A stretch of DNA of 64,000 nucleotides from Pseudomonadaceae bacterium. GTDB lineage: Bacteria > Pseudomonadota > Gammaproteobacteria > Pseudomonadales > Azotimanducaceae. Position numbers and translations under genes: made by a program. The notes beneath the pieces are model-generated. The model saw only the letters and a list, made by a program, of their open reading frames with translations. It did no database searches and was not told where the DNA came from. Shown here piece after piece: positions 17,770 to 26,855 of the stretch (the first letter of the stretch is position 1; each line of letters begins with the position of its first letter). The stretch lies in the NCBI GenBank assembly GCA_024743435.1, contig JANSWO010000006.1, positions 186,001 to 250,000 on the forward strand. The letters run 5' to 3'.

Positions 17770-20033
17770 ACAAGTGGACTCGACGTGGACTGCTCACCAC
17801 GGGCGTCATCTTCGGTGGTGGACTCGTACTGGGCATCGCAATTCGACCAGGCAATCGCACACCAGGCCTTGCTCCCCTCGTCACTGACGACGGCGAAACC
17901 CTTGTACACACATGGGTCAAGCTCGATACCGACAATCGCATCACTGTTATCGTTCCGCATTCCGAGATGGGCCAGGGGGTGGGCACTGCGTTGTCGCAGA
18001 TGCTTGCCGACGAGCTCGATGCTGACTGGAACCTTGTGAGTTTCGAGGAGGCCCCGGCCATCGAAGAGTTCGCCAATCATTCTTTGGGTCAAGGTTTCCT
18101 GTTGCCAGGCGTCGAACTGCCGGCAATGATCGCGCCATCCGTTGAGGGAGTACTGATCAAGACGGCCCAGGCGCTGGATCTTCAGATTACCGGCGGCAGC
18201 ATGAGCATTCGCGCTACCGGCCAATACGGCATGCGCGTCGCGGGAGCGGCAGTTAGAGAACTGCTTGTCGAGTCCGCAGCCGAAGCATGGAACGTGCCGG
18301 TGAGCGAGGTTAGCGCCAGTAAGAGCTATCTGGCCCACGAAGCCAGCGGCCGGCGCGCGCCGTATTCGGAATTCGCAAGCGCAGCCGCTGAGAAAACACC
18401 ATCGCTTGCACCACGGCTCAAGACGCCAGATCAGTTCACCGTGATGGGAACTCACGTTGAGCGCCACGATATCCCCGCAAAAGTAGACGGCAGCGCACTG
18501 TTTGCGATGGATGTTCAAGTACCCGGAATGCTCTACGCCACGGTCCGTCGCGCTCCGACTTTTGGTGGCAACCTCGCCAAACTCGACGACAAAGCAGCGC
18601 GAGGCGTGCGCGGTGTCAAAGACGTAATTTCTCTCCCGGCTGACGAGATCGGCGGAACGATGAGCAGCTTCGCGGCGCCTGCAACGGTTGCGGTTGTCGC
18701 GGACAGCTATTGGTCCGCCAAGCAAGGTTTGGACAAGCTGGAGCTTGAGTGGTCCAGCCCCGATGACGTTAAGCGCTCAAGCGATGACATGTTTGCGCAA
18801 TTCGATCGCGACATCAGCCAAGCAGCAAACCGGCAAGCAGACATTCGAAGCGGTGATGTCGCCGGCGCAATTTCGGGCGCGGCAGCGGTTGTAAAGGCGG
18901 ATTACCAGGTTCCGTTTCTCGCCCACACCTGTATGGAGCCACAAAACGCGACCGTTTCAGTGACCGATTCCGGCTGTGAGGTCTGGGTGGGCTGCCAGAA
19001 CCCGCTCGGTTTTCGCAGCGCGATTGCAGACGCCCTGGGAATGGATAGCGACGCTGTTGTTGTGAACAATCACTTCATGGGCGGCGGTTTCGGACGACGC
19101 GCTATCGCAGACTGCGCGGTACAGGCTGCCCTACTGTCGCAGAAGATGCGCAAGCCAGTGCAGGTTGTGTGGAGCCGAGAAGAGGACGTGCGCCAGGACT
19201 ACTATCGACCTGCCATCCAGAGCCGCTTCAGTGGCGCGCTGGACGAAAACGGCAACCTGCTGGCGTGGGAGAACACCTACGTGAACAAGCACGAGCCAGC
19301 TGAAGCCCCACTGATTCCCTACTCAGTAGACTCACTCGACATCGGACACGTAGAAAGCCCAACCCACGTGCCATTTGGTGCCTGGCGCAGTGTCGACCAC
19401 TCGCAACATGGCTTCTTCACCGAATCGTTCATCGACGAAGTCGCGATCGCAGCCGGTCAAGATCCCTACCAATACCGCATGGACCGCCTGAAAGACAAAC
19501 CACGCCACCGGGCGGTGCTCAAGAAAGCTGCGGAAGCCGCTGACTGGGGCACCCCGCTAGGCAGCGGACGTGGACGCGGCATCTCACTACAAGAGTCTTT
19601 CGGCTCGCTTGTCGCTCAGGTGGTTGAGGTAAGCCTTGTGAACGGCGAGACACAGGTCGACCGGGTGGTCGCCGCCATAGACGCAGGCGTTGCGGTGTCG
19701 CCCGATGGCCTCACCGCGCAGATTGAGTCCGGCATCATTTATGGCCTGACAGCCGCGCTCTACGGTGAGATAACTATCGAAGACGGCGCCGTTGCCGAGA
19801 GTAACTTCCACGATTACCAGGCGCTGCGGATGCCCAAAGCGCCGATTATCGAAACGCACATCATCAACAGCGATGCACCGATTGGCGGCGCGGGAGAGCC
19901 CGGCACGCCTGGCATCGCACCCGCTCTCGCCAACGCAGTGTTTGACGCATCTGGTGTGCGCGTGCGGCGGCTACCGATGTCTCGGCCGGAAGTGAAAATG
20001 CAACTGGAAGATTGGTCTGCTAGCGCCGCCTGA
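17766..20033 (+). CDS. Molybdopterin-binding subunit of a molybdenum hydroxylase (isoquinoline 1-oxidoreductase beta type), Tat signal
   Basis: A 755-residue subunit with a twin-arginine N-terminus ([20 protein letters not shown]), so the complex is probably exported with its small partner. Domain markers include [52 protein letters not shown], and the C-terminal [12 protein letters not shown] holding the catalytic Glu of the xanthine oxidase family. Such enzymes hydroxylate aldehydes or N-heterocycles with water-derived oxygen. The substrate cannot be predicted; the divergent TetR gene suggests induction by it. The gap after this gene (20034-20193) shows nothing of note. Confidence 0.92.
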   Translation: MNKWTRRGLLTTGVIFGGGLVLGIAIRPGNRTPGLAPLVTDDGETLVHTWVKLDTDNRITVIVPHSEMGQGVGTALSQMLADELDADWNLVSFEEAPAIEEFANHSLGQGFLLPGVELPAMIAPSVEGVLIKTAQALDLQITGGSMSIRATGQYGMRVAGAAVRELLVESAAEAWNVPVSEVSASKSYLAHEASGRRAPYSEFASAAAEKTPSLAPRLKTPDQFTVMGTHVERHDIPAKVDGSALFAMDVQVPGMLYATVRRAPTFGGNLAKLDDKAARGVRGVKDVISLPADEIGGTMSSFAAPATVAVVADSYWSAKQGLDKLELEWSSPDDVKRSSDDMFAQFDRDISQAANRQADIRSGDVAGAISGAAAVVKADYQVPFLAHTCMEPQNATVSVTDSGCEVWVGCQNPLGFRSAIADALGMDSDAVVVNNHFMGGGFGRRAIADCAVQAALLSQKMRKPVQVVWSREEDVRQDYYRPAIQSRFSGALDENGNLLAWENTYVNKHEPAEAPLIPYSVDSLDIGHVESPTHVPFGAWRSVDHSQHGFFTESFIDEVAIAAGQDPYQYRMDRLKDKPRHRAVLKKAAEAADWGTPLGSGRGRGISLQESFGSLVAQVVEVSLVNGETQVDRVVAAIDAGVAVSPDGLTAQIESGIIYGLTAALYGEITIEDGAVAESNFHDYQALRMPKAPIIETHIINSDAPIGGAGEPGTPGIAPALANAVFDASGVRVRRLPMSRPEVKMQLEDWSASAA

Positions 20034-20193
20034 ATCGAGAGTTGCTGATCGAGCCCGTCTCCGCCGGCCACGATAGCCGCGCGGAGCTGGTCGGTCGAAC
20101 TGAAACGCCGGTCGATCCAGCCACGAGCCGTCCTCTCGACTTGTCGTTTGTTGTCCCTCATCGTTTGCCGAGTGACTCTTCTGGCTGTCTAAA

Positions 20194-20791
20194 GTGAACG
20201 ATTCCCGTCTGACCGACAAGATCGGAACCCGCATCGTCGTGAGCGGGATGGCGGGTGCTGGCAAGAGCACATTTTCAAAAGCGCTGTCCGAGAAGACTGG
20301 CCTTGTGGTTCTGCATCTGGATCGCTACCTCTGGAAGCCCGGTTGGCAGCGCGTATCGGCTGCAGAGTTTTCTCGTCACACAGCGGGCGTTGTTGCAGGC
20401 TGAACGCTGGATCGCCGACAGCAACGACGTTGATGAGGATCTCATTGTAGAGCGAGCGGACACGCTGATCGTGCTGAACACGCCCTGGTGGCTCTGCTCT
20501 CTGAGGGCACTCAAACGCGGGATTCGACGGCCGAGACAAACCCAACTACCCAACGGGTGTGAGGAGTCATTTACGCAACGAATTAGCGACGAATGGCAAA
20601 TCGCCTGGCGCAATCTGCGAAACCGTCACTCAATACAGCAACGGGAGCTTGCGCGAGCATCCTTGTTACGGAATCACTTGAAAGTCCATGTGTTCAATTC
20701 TCGAGACGAGACCGCACAATTTCTGACGATTTTCAGCCAGCGGGAATCCATATCCCACAGTCGAAAGGAAGACACTGATGACGCCACCTAG
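20194..20791 (+). pseudogene. Frameshifted P-loop nucleotide kinase (topology-modulation/adenylate-kinase-like)
   Basis: Two frames together make one recognisable kinase. The first (from GTG 20194) encodes the P-loop SGMAGAGKST and HLDRYLWKPGW, then stops at 20403. The second frame continues the same protein: ALLQAERWIADSNDVDEDL, ERADTLIVLNTPW and the arginine-rich LRALKRGIRRPR, all standard parts of the small P-loop kinases annotated as topology modulation proteins. The switch lies near 20376-20384, around CACACAG, and is restored by skipping one base. Either the gene is disrupted, or there is a sequencing or assembly error, or less likely a programmed shift. The end overlaps the cupin start by 14 bases. 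Confidence 0.7.
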
Positions 20792-21143
20792 ACGAATCGA
20801 TATGGCCACCGATGTGCTGGATATAACCGCAGATTGGTCTGTGAGCGCGCGAAAACGACAGCCCGGCCCGCCGCAGCGAATCGACGGAATGACATTTGGG
20901 GTCGTCACGCTGCAACCGGGCGAAAGCCCGCACAACGGCGAGATGCATCCCGACGGCGATGAGATTCTCTATGTGGTTTCCGGCACGGCGACCATCGCAT
21001 CAGAATCAGAGGATGCTTTGATAACCCTGACCGCTGGCCAGTCGCACATCGTGCCCAAGGGTGTCTGGCACCAGGTGGATTGCCTTGAGGAATCGGTACT
21101 GATTCACCTCACCCCGGGACCCGGCGGTGAAGCCAGATTCTAG
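20778..21143 (+). CDS. Cupin-domain protein
   Basis: A 121-residue single-domain cupin. The first metal motif is seen as GESPHNGEMHPDGDEILYVVSG (two His and a Glu) and the second around VPKGVWHQV. AAGGAAG precedes the ATG at 20778. The family spans isomerases, dioxygenases and sugar-binding proteins, so no reaction can be assigned. It lies behind the broken kinase gene and is followed by the convergent kinase/receiver gene. Confidence 0.8.
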   Translation: MTPPRRIDMATDVLDITADWSVSARKRQPGPPQRIDGMTFGVVTLQPGESPHNGEMHPDGDEILYVVSGTATIASESEDALITLTAGQSHIVPKGVWHQVDCLEESVLIHLTPGPGGEARF

Positions 21144-21208
21144 CTACCTCCGATGTCGGCCAACCTGCTATCGGCCTCGCAACGCCCGGGAGCCCTATCA
21201 CCCAGACT

Positions 21209-23932
21209 TCAGGCAACCTGCTTCTGGCCCATAACCCGGTTGATGGCTTCACGAAGCTTGTCCACGGAGAACGGTTTAGACAAAAACTCAACATCGAGCC
21301 CAGCTGCATCCGTATAACCGGACATCATCAGGACCGGCAGATCTTCGTAGCGCCTGCGAATTTCAGCCGCCAGACCTTGCCCACTTAGCTCTCCGGGCAT
21401 CATCAGATCAGTAATCACCAGGCTCGGGCGCTGGGGCCCTTCCAGCACCTGCAGTGCCTCGGCCCCGCTATCAACGCTGATCGTTTTCTGGCCCATCTTC
21501 TCCAGCAGCAGGCAAATGACCTCCCGGATGGCCTCTTGATCATCCACTACCATGACGAGGCCTTCGTTCAATGGGTCTCGGGTTTCGTCTTCGCCCGTCA
21601 TCTCCTGCAGTGCAGTGCTCTCAAAGCTGGGTATCAGCAACGTAACGACAGTACCCACACCTTTAGCGCTCTCAATCTCCAACGACCCACCCGATTGCTT
21701 GCTGAAGCCGTCCACCATGCTCAGACCCAGACCGGTGCCATGCCGCTCGGACTTTGTGGAATAGAAGGGTTCCGTCGCCCGCTTCATTTCATCTGCGGTC
21801 ATGCCCTGACCGTCGTCGGAAACCGAGATTTTCACCCATGGCTCGATCTCACCCTGCTCGCCTGTCTGCTCATACTGAGCTGCCTCTAACACCACTGTCC
21901 CCTGGCTGCCCAGAGCTTCTTTGGCATTCAAGAGCAGGTTGATGATCGCCGTTGTCAGTTGCCCCCGGTCTACCAATATCGAGCAGGAAGCCACGTTGGT
22001 TTCCAGGGTCATGCCTTCGCTGAGCGTGCTCTCAAACAGATTCTGCGAATCTGCAACAAAGGACTTCAGATTAGTGGGTTGAGGAGCAAGAGGCTGCTTA
22101 CGGGCATAAGCTAAAAGGCTCGCTGTGATATCCGATGCGGATTCTGCAGCAGCCAGAATGTTGTCGAGATGGCGAGCCGAGGAAACATCGCCCGCGTTGT
22201 CGGCATCCCGCAGCATACCGGCCGAGATGGTCACCACCGTCATCAGGTTGTTGAAGTCGTGCGCGACACCGCTGGTGAGCTGGCCAATTGCCTGGAGTTT
22301 TTCGCTCTCCGCCAGGCTCTGCGCGAGTGCCTGTCGCTCGCTCTCCGCCTCCATGCGCTGAGCCATCTCCTGTTCCAGTGACGCGGTACGCTCGCGCACC
22401 TTGGCTTCCAGTTCCGCATTGGCCGTTCGAATCGTCTTCGCCACCTTGCGCGCGTAGCGACGGGACAATCCAAGATAGGCGATGAAAGCCAGCAGAACAG
22501 CCATCGCGATAAGCAAGTTGCGCAGCATGATGTCGTTGTTCGCGCGAATTTCCTTTTCCTGTGCTTCTCGTTGAGCGGTGGCCAGCTCGTTGTCTTTGCG
22601 AGCCAGCGCTAACGATTTTTCGAGTACAGCCAGGTCCAGCTCCGCTTCCGCTCCGGCAACGCTCGTCTGCATCTGACGCGCTTGCCGCTTCACCAAGTTT
22701 GCTGCCAGTCGCCGATCTGTGGCTCTAAACAGGTCACCGCGCAAGTCGAGCGCCTGCGCAAGAATCATGCTCGGGCCGTGCGCCTCCAGCACTTCAATAT
22801 TGGCATCAAGAATTGTTTCGGCCTGAGCGTAACGGCCCAACCCGATAAGCGCGTCGGCGAAACGGACATCTACTTTGTTCACCTGCAGTGGGTCACCGCT
22901 GCGTTTGGCGTAGTCCTGGGCAAGCTCAAAGCTCTGAATCCCTGCGTTGGCGCTGCCAAGGGCCATGCGCAGCTCACCGATAACGGAGTGCGCGTATGCT
23001 TGATTGCCAGTCACCCCGTGTGGCCCTATGGCCTGCAACACATCGCTCAGCCGATCATAGCCCTCCTGCGGCCGGCCGAGCGCCAACGCTGCCCGAGCCA
23101 GAATGACCTCATCAATCAGGTTCGCAGGGCTATAGCGGTCGTAGTACTCGCTATGGATCGTCGACTGCAACAGCGTGTTCGCGGTTTCATAATCACCAAG
23201 CTCCATATGTGTCGACGCAATGTTTGAACCCAGAAGACTGAGGAACGATTCCTGATCAGAAACGCTAGGGTCCTGAAGAAGCTCCAGGGCAGCTAGAAAT
23301 TTCTTCATCGCCTGAGTCGGCAACCCTCGGGTGAGATAGTCAACTCCCTGATTGTTCTGAGTGGTGGCGGCAAGGCTGATGTCGCCGGCGGCCAGCGCAA
23401 ACTTTTCAGCCAAGCGGTTCGCGCGAAGCGCGGCCTCGGGCTGGCCGTTGATCGCCAGCCATATCCCGAAATGCAGCTGACCAATAGCTGCTGGCCAGGG
23501 GTGGGCGATGTTCTCAATTAAATCACCGCGTTCGAAGCATTCAGATCGGGTAAAGGGGCTACCCAAAAGCTCCGAAAACGAGCATTTCAGCATCGCGGCC
23601 AGGTAGGCCTCGTCACTGGGAGATTCGGACAGGGCCAGTGCTTTATCCAAATGGCTGCTCGCCACAACCACGTCCTGCTCTATCTCGAGCAGCGCCAGCA
23701 TCAGCAGGTAACGAGGTGATTCTGTTCGAATTGCGGCGTCGCGAATCTCCTCAAGTTCCAGATCTCGCAACGTGTCCCAATCCGGGTTGCCGCCCGTCTC
23801 GGCATCAGCCATCGCAAGCCCACCGACTAGCAGCAGGATCGTCAGGGCTAGCGGTTTTCTGGAGCGGGCATTCAAAGGGGCGACCACGACGGAGGGTAAC
23901 GTCGCCCAGTCTAGTGCTCCAATCCGCCGCAA
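21209..23932 (-). CDS. Hybrid sensor histidine kinase with TPR sensor region and C-terminal receiver
   Basis: A 907-residue protein. A signal/anchor helix (about residues 27-43) precedes a long helical TPR-like region (about 75-400) expected in the periplasm. A coiled coil, one membrane helix (about 471-490) and a second coiled coil lead to the kinase: phosphoacceptor H558 (SGVAHDFNNLMTVV), the N box NLLLNAKEALG and G boxes SDDGQG and HGTGLGLSMV. The C-terminal receiver has D797/D798, phosphoacceptor D842 (ITDLMMPG) and K886. The frame opens at TTG 23932 and the exact start is uncertain; TTG 23875 would begin the signal peptide more tightly. No output protein or cognate regulator lies beside it, so it is an orphan here. 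Confidence 0.88.
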   Translation of the reverse strand: MRRIGALDWATLPSVVVAPLNARSRKPLALTILLLVGGLAMADAETGGNPDWDTLRDLELEEIRDAAIRTESPRYLLMLALLEIEQDVVVASSHLDKALALSESPSDEAYLAAMLKCSFSELLGSPFTRSECFERGDLIENIAHPWPAAIGQLHFGIWLAINGQPEAALRANRLAEKFALAAGDISLAATTQNNQGVDYLTRGLPTQAMKKFLAALELLQDPSVSDQESFLSLLGSNIASTHMELGDYETANTLLQSTIHSEYYDRYSPANLIDEVILARAALALGRPQEGYDRLSDVLQAIGPHGVTGNQAYAHSVIGELRMALGSANAGIQSFELAQDYAKRSGDPLQVNKVDVRFADALIGLGRYAQAETILDANIEVLEAHGPSMILAQALDLRGDLFRATDRRLAANLVKRQARQMQTSVAGAEAELDLAVLEKSLALARKDNELATAQREAQEKEIRANNDIMLRNLLIAMAVLLAFIAYLGLSRRYARKVAKTIRTANAELEAKVRERTASLEQEMAQRMEAESERQALAQSLAESEKLQAIGQLTSGVAHDFNNLMTVVTISAGMLRDADNAGDVSSARHLDNILAAAESASDITASLLAYARKQPLAPQPTNLKSFVADSQNLFESTLSEGMTLETNVASCSILVDRGQLTTAIINLLLNAKEALGSQGTVVLEAAQYEQTGEQGEIEPWVKISVSDDGQGMTADEMKRATEPFYSTKSERHGTGLGLSMVDGFSKQSGGSLEIESAKGVGTVVTLLIPSFESTALQEMTGEDETRDPLNEGLVMVVDDQEAIREVICLLLEKMGQKTISVDSGAEALQVLEGPQRPSLVITDLMMPGELSGQGLAAEIRRRYEDLPVLMMSGYTDAAGLDVEFLSKPFSVDKLREAINRVMGQKQVA

Positions 23933-24059
23933 GCTACCTCTACTCGATGGCCACCAGGCGCAACAACCGCTGATTTCCGTCCGCGCGGCCGTCTACTGTA
24001 ATGTGCGTTCGTTGTGAGAAGAACTACTCCAGTGAGGGAGTACATTGGGAAACGCCGAA

Positions 24060-25676
24060 ATGACCAGAGAGAACCAGGGCGCCCGACGCTTCGACATTCT
24101 GATAATCGGCGCTGGTTTCAGCGGCCTGTATCAACTCTACCGCCTGCGCAGACTGGGCTTTCGCGTGAAACTCTTCGATGCGGGCCGCGATCTCGGCGGC
24201 GTCTGGCATTGGAATCGTTACCCGGGAGCACGCGTTGATTCGCACGTCCCCAACTATGAATTCTCCATCGATGAAGTTTGGCAGGACTGGTGCTGGAGTG
24301 AGCGCTTCCCCGGCTGGCAAGAGCTGCAGCGCTATTTCGCTCATGTTGACAGCAAACTCAAACTGAAAAGCGACATCGAGTTCAACAAACGGGTAACCGC
24401 GGCAGCGTTCGACGAGGAGGAATGTCGCTGGCACCTTACCTGTGCAGACGGAGAAATCGTCGAAACACAGTTTGTGCTCACCTGTATGGGTTTTGCTGCG
24501 AAAGCACATATCCCGGCGTTACCCGGCCTCGATCGTTTCGAGGGACACGCGATCCATACCGCACACTGGCCCGAGGCGGGAATCGATCTCTCCGGCAAGC
24601 GTGTTGGGGTGATTGGTACTGGCGCCAGCGGTGTCCAGGTGATCCAGGAGGCGTACAAGGTCGCGAAGGAGCTGACCGTTTTTCAACGCACGCCGATGAT
24701 CGCCCTCGCCATGCAGCAGCGCCAGTTGAGCCGCGAATCCGAGCTAGCAAAGAAATCGTCTCTGAAAGAAACCTTCCACATTCGCAACGCATCGAGCGGT
24801 GGCTTTCATGACCTGCAAATGGACGAACGACGTGCGCATGAAGTGTCGAAGGTGGAGCGCGATCGCGTGTTTGAGGAGGCCTGGGCCAAAGGTGGCTTTC
24901 ATTTTTGGACCGGCTCTTTCAGTGACATCATCACCGACAGCCGCTCCAACCGCTTGGCCTACGATTTCTGGCGCGCCAAAGTGCATGCCCGGGTCAACGA
25001 TCCGGCTACCGCGGAAATGTTGGCCCCCACGGAACCACCTCATCCCTTTGGAGCGAAACGACCATCGCTCGAGCAGGATTATTATGAGGCGTTCAACCAC
25101 GGCAACGTGACGCTCGTGGATTTAAAGAAAACTCCGATAACCGCAATCGAGCCCCAGGGTGTTTACACATCAGAGAAAGCATTCGATCTTGATGTGTTGG
25201 TCCTGGCCACTGGGTTCGATGCCGGTACGGGTGGATTTACACAGATCGATCTGCGCGGGACATCCGGACGAACGCTGAAAGAAATCTGGCAAGACGGTGT
25301 CGATACCCACCTCGGCCTGGGCATACCGGAGTTCCCTAACCTTCTAATGCTGTACGGGCCACAAAGCCCGACCGCGTTCTGGAATGGACCAGCCAGCGCC
25401 GAGGTCCAGGGGGACTGGGTAGTCAACTGTTTGCGACATCTGCGCGACAACACATTTCGCAGAATCGAAGCAAAGCGTGATGCCGCTAAGGCCTGGACCA
25501 AACACATGGAAGAGATGGGAGCTCGAACATTAATGCCGCTGGCAGACTCCTGGTACATGGGCGCAAACATTCCAGGCAAACGGCGGCAGATGCTGTTTTA
25601 CATGGGCAGCAAGAGCTATATGGAACACTGCAACAACAGCGCCGACAACGGATACACAGGGTTTGAGTTGCGCTGA
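24060..25676 (+). CDS. Baeyer-Villiger-type flavin monooxygenase
   Basis: A 538-residue flavoprotein from ATG 24060; TTG 24045 with a closer GAGGGAG ribosome site would add five residues. The FAD motif GAGFSG is at residues 17-22 and the NADPH motif GTGASG at 186-191. Between them, at about 160-171, lies FEGHAIHTAHWP, a full match to the Baeyer-Villiger fingerprint FxGxxxHxxxWP. Further family markers are GGVWHWNRYPGARVD and LVLATGFDAGTGGF. Such enzymes insert oxygen beside a ketone to give an ester or lactone with NADPH and O2. Cyclic or steroid-like ketones are typical substrates; which one is used here is unknown. Confidence 0.92.
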   Translation: MTRENQGARRFDILIIGAGFSGLYQLYRLRRLGFRVKLFDAGRDLGGVWHWNRYPGARVDSHVPNYEFSIDEVWQDWCWSERFPGWQELQRYFAHVDSKLKLKSDIEFNKRVTAAAFDEEECRWHLTCADGEIVETQFVLTCMGFAAKAHIPALPGLDRFEGHAIHTAHWPEAGIDLSGKRVGVIGTGASGVQVIQEAYKVAKELTVFQRTPMIALAMQQRQLSRESELAKKSSLKETFHIRNASSGGFHDLQMDERRAHEVSKVERDRVFEEAWAKGGFHFWTGSFSDIITDSRSNRLAYDFWRAKVHARVNDPATAEMLAPTEPPHPFGAKRPSLEQDYYEAFNHGNVTLVDLKKTPITAIEPQGVYTSEKAFDLDVLVLATGFDAGTGGFTQIDLRGTSGRTLKEIWQDGVDTHLGLGIPEFPNLLMLYGPQSPTAFWNGPASAEVQGDWVVNCLRHLRDNTFRRIEAKRDAAKAWTKHMEEMGARTLMPLADSWYMGANIPGKRRQMLFYMGSKSYMEHCNNSADNGYTGFELR

Positions 25677-25814
25677 CGTTTCAACAGTCGCAGATCCTTC
25701 CTCGTTTCACTGGACCGATTCTGATGACAATCAGTGCAGACCAAGCTTCGCTAGACTTAGGCATATCGGCCGTTGTTGTGCCGAGACCGCGCAGTCATCG
25801 AGAGAGGTGAATAT

Positions 25815-26693
25815 CTAGTTTTCTCTAGATGATTCCAGCAATGCCTCGCCACCCAAGGCTCCGGCCTTCACATCGCGCACTGCGTGGGCGGTGGTGATGC
25901 ACTCCGGCGCCTCGCCGGGGGCGCCGGGTGGAGTGTAGTAACCCAGAGCGTACTGGCCCATTTCATAGCCAAGCATGTCTTGCAGCTCGGGCGAGTATTG
26001 CCGGGCGATCTCTGGTGGGCATGACAGATACTGGTTCTCTTCCTGACGCAGCCACCCCAGGGTGTAGGTGATGTTCACGCCGATGCGATCGCCATCGCTT
26101 CGATTTTCGCCGCCTGAATGGAATACGCTGCCGGTATAAAGAAGTACGGAGCCCGCCGACATTACCGCCTGGCAGATCTCTTCCGGCTCAGCCTTGCGGT
26201 CATCCGGCCAGTCGGTGCTGCCTGGCACAACCTGAGTAGCGCCGTTGTCTTCGGTGAAGTCGCTAAGCGCCCAAATCGTGTTGAACTGCGGCTCAACGTT
26301 TTGCAGGTACTGTCCCCAGGCCCATCGATCACGATGGATCATCTGCTTGCCCTGCCCCGGCTTGAGCCGAATGATCTGCGTTAGGTGCAGCTGAATGCGT
26401 TTGCAGTAGGGCTCGAGAAACTTATTGGCTGCGGCAACGACGCCTGCATGCATCACCATCTCCCGCGCCTGACCTGAGCGCGCCACCAGCGCGCCGGTCC
26501 GAGTGGTAGACCGGCCAGTGAAATCATCCTGGCCGTTCTCAGTCGCCTCCATGTACGGGTCCAGTTCATCATGGAAGCGCTCTATCTCTTCGGCGCTCAA
26601 CAATCCCGAGACGATCAGAGCGCCGTCTCGCTTGATGACATCCAGTATCTCTTCAGTACTTGCCGTCGCCGGAAGGGTCGTTAGCTTAGGCAT
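25815..26693 (-). CDS. Phytanoyl-CoA dioxygenase (PhyH) family protein
   Basis: A 292-residue Fe(II)/2-oxoglutarate-dependent oxygenase. The metal triad is visible as H120 and D122 (MIHRDRW) and H192 (GSVFHSGGENRS), with R203 (GDRIGVNI) placed to bind 2-oxoglutarate. DFTEDNGATQVVPGSTDWP is the characteristic strand before the second histidine. Family members hydroxylate CoA esters or small natural products. It is convergent with the Baeyer-Villiger gene, so they are not one operon, although both act on lipophilic compounds. Confidence 0.9.
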   Translation of the reverse strand: MPKLTTLPATASTEEILDVIKRDGALIVSGLLSAEEIERFHDELDPYMEATENGQDDFTGRSTTRTGALVARSGQAREMVMHAGVVAAANKFLEPYCKRIQLHLTQIIRLKPGQGKQMIHRDRWAWGQYLQNVEPQFNTIWALSDFTEDNGATQVVPGSTDWPDDRKAEPEEICQAVMSAGSVLLYTGSVFHSGGENRSDGDRIGVNITYTLGWLRQEENQYLSCPPEIARQYSPELQDMLGYEMGQYALGYYTPPGAPGEAPECITTAHAVRDVKAGALGGEALLESSREN

Positions 26694-26855
26694 GAGTCTT
26701 TTCCTTTATCGAAGCGAAGGGCTTTGGTGTCCCCGTATTCTCGGAACAGAGCGAGTTTTGATCATATTGGGTCTACGAGCCACTGCAACCGCTCGCGCCA
26801 GTCAAACGGTGAGCTCAGTTTGGCCACTGCTCGCCAACGCGCGCGCCTGACAGGA

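Noticed and set aside
17730-18725. 331-codon minus-strand frame
   Set aside because: Fully antisense to the molybdopterin-binding subunit with no family resemblance.
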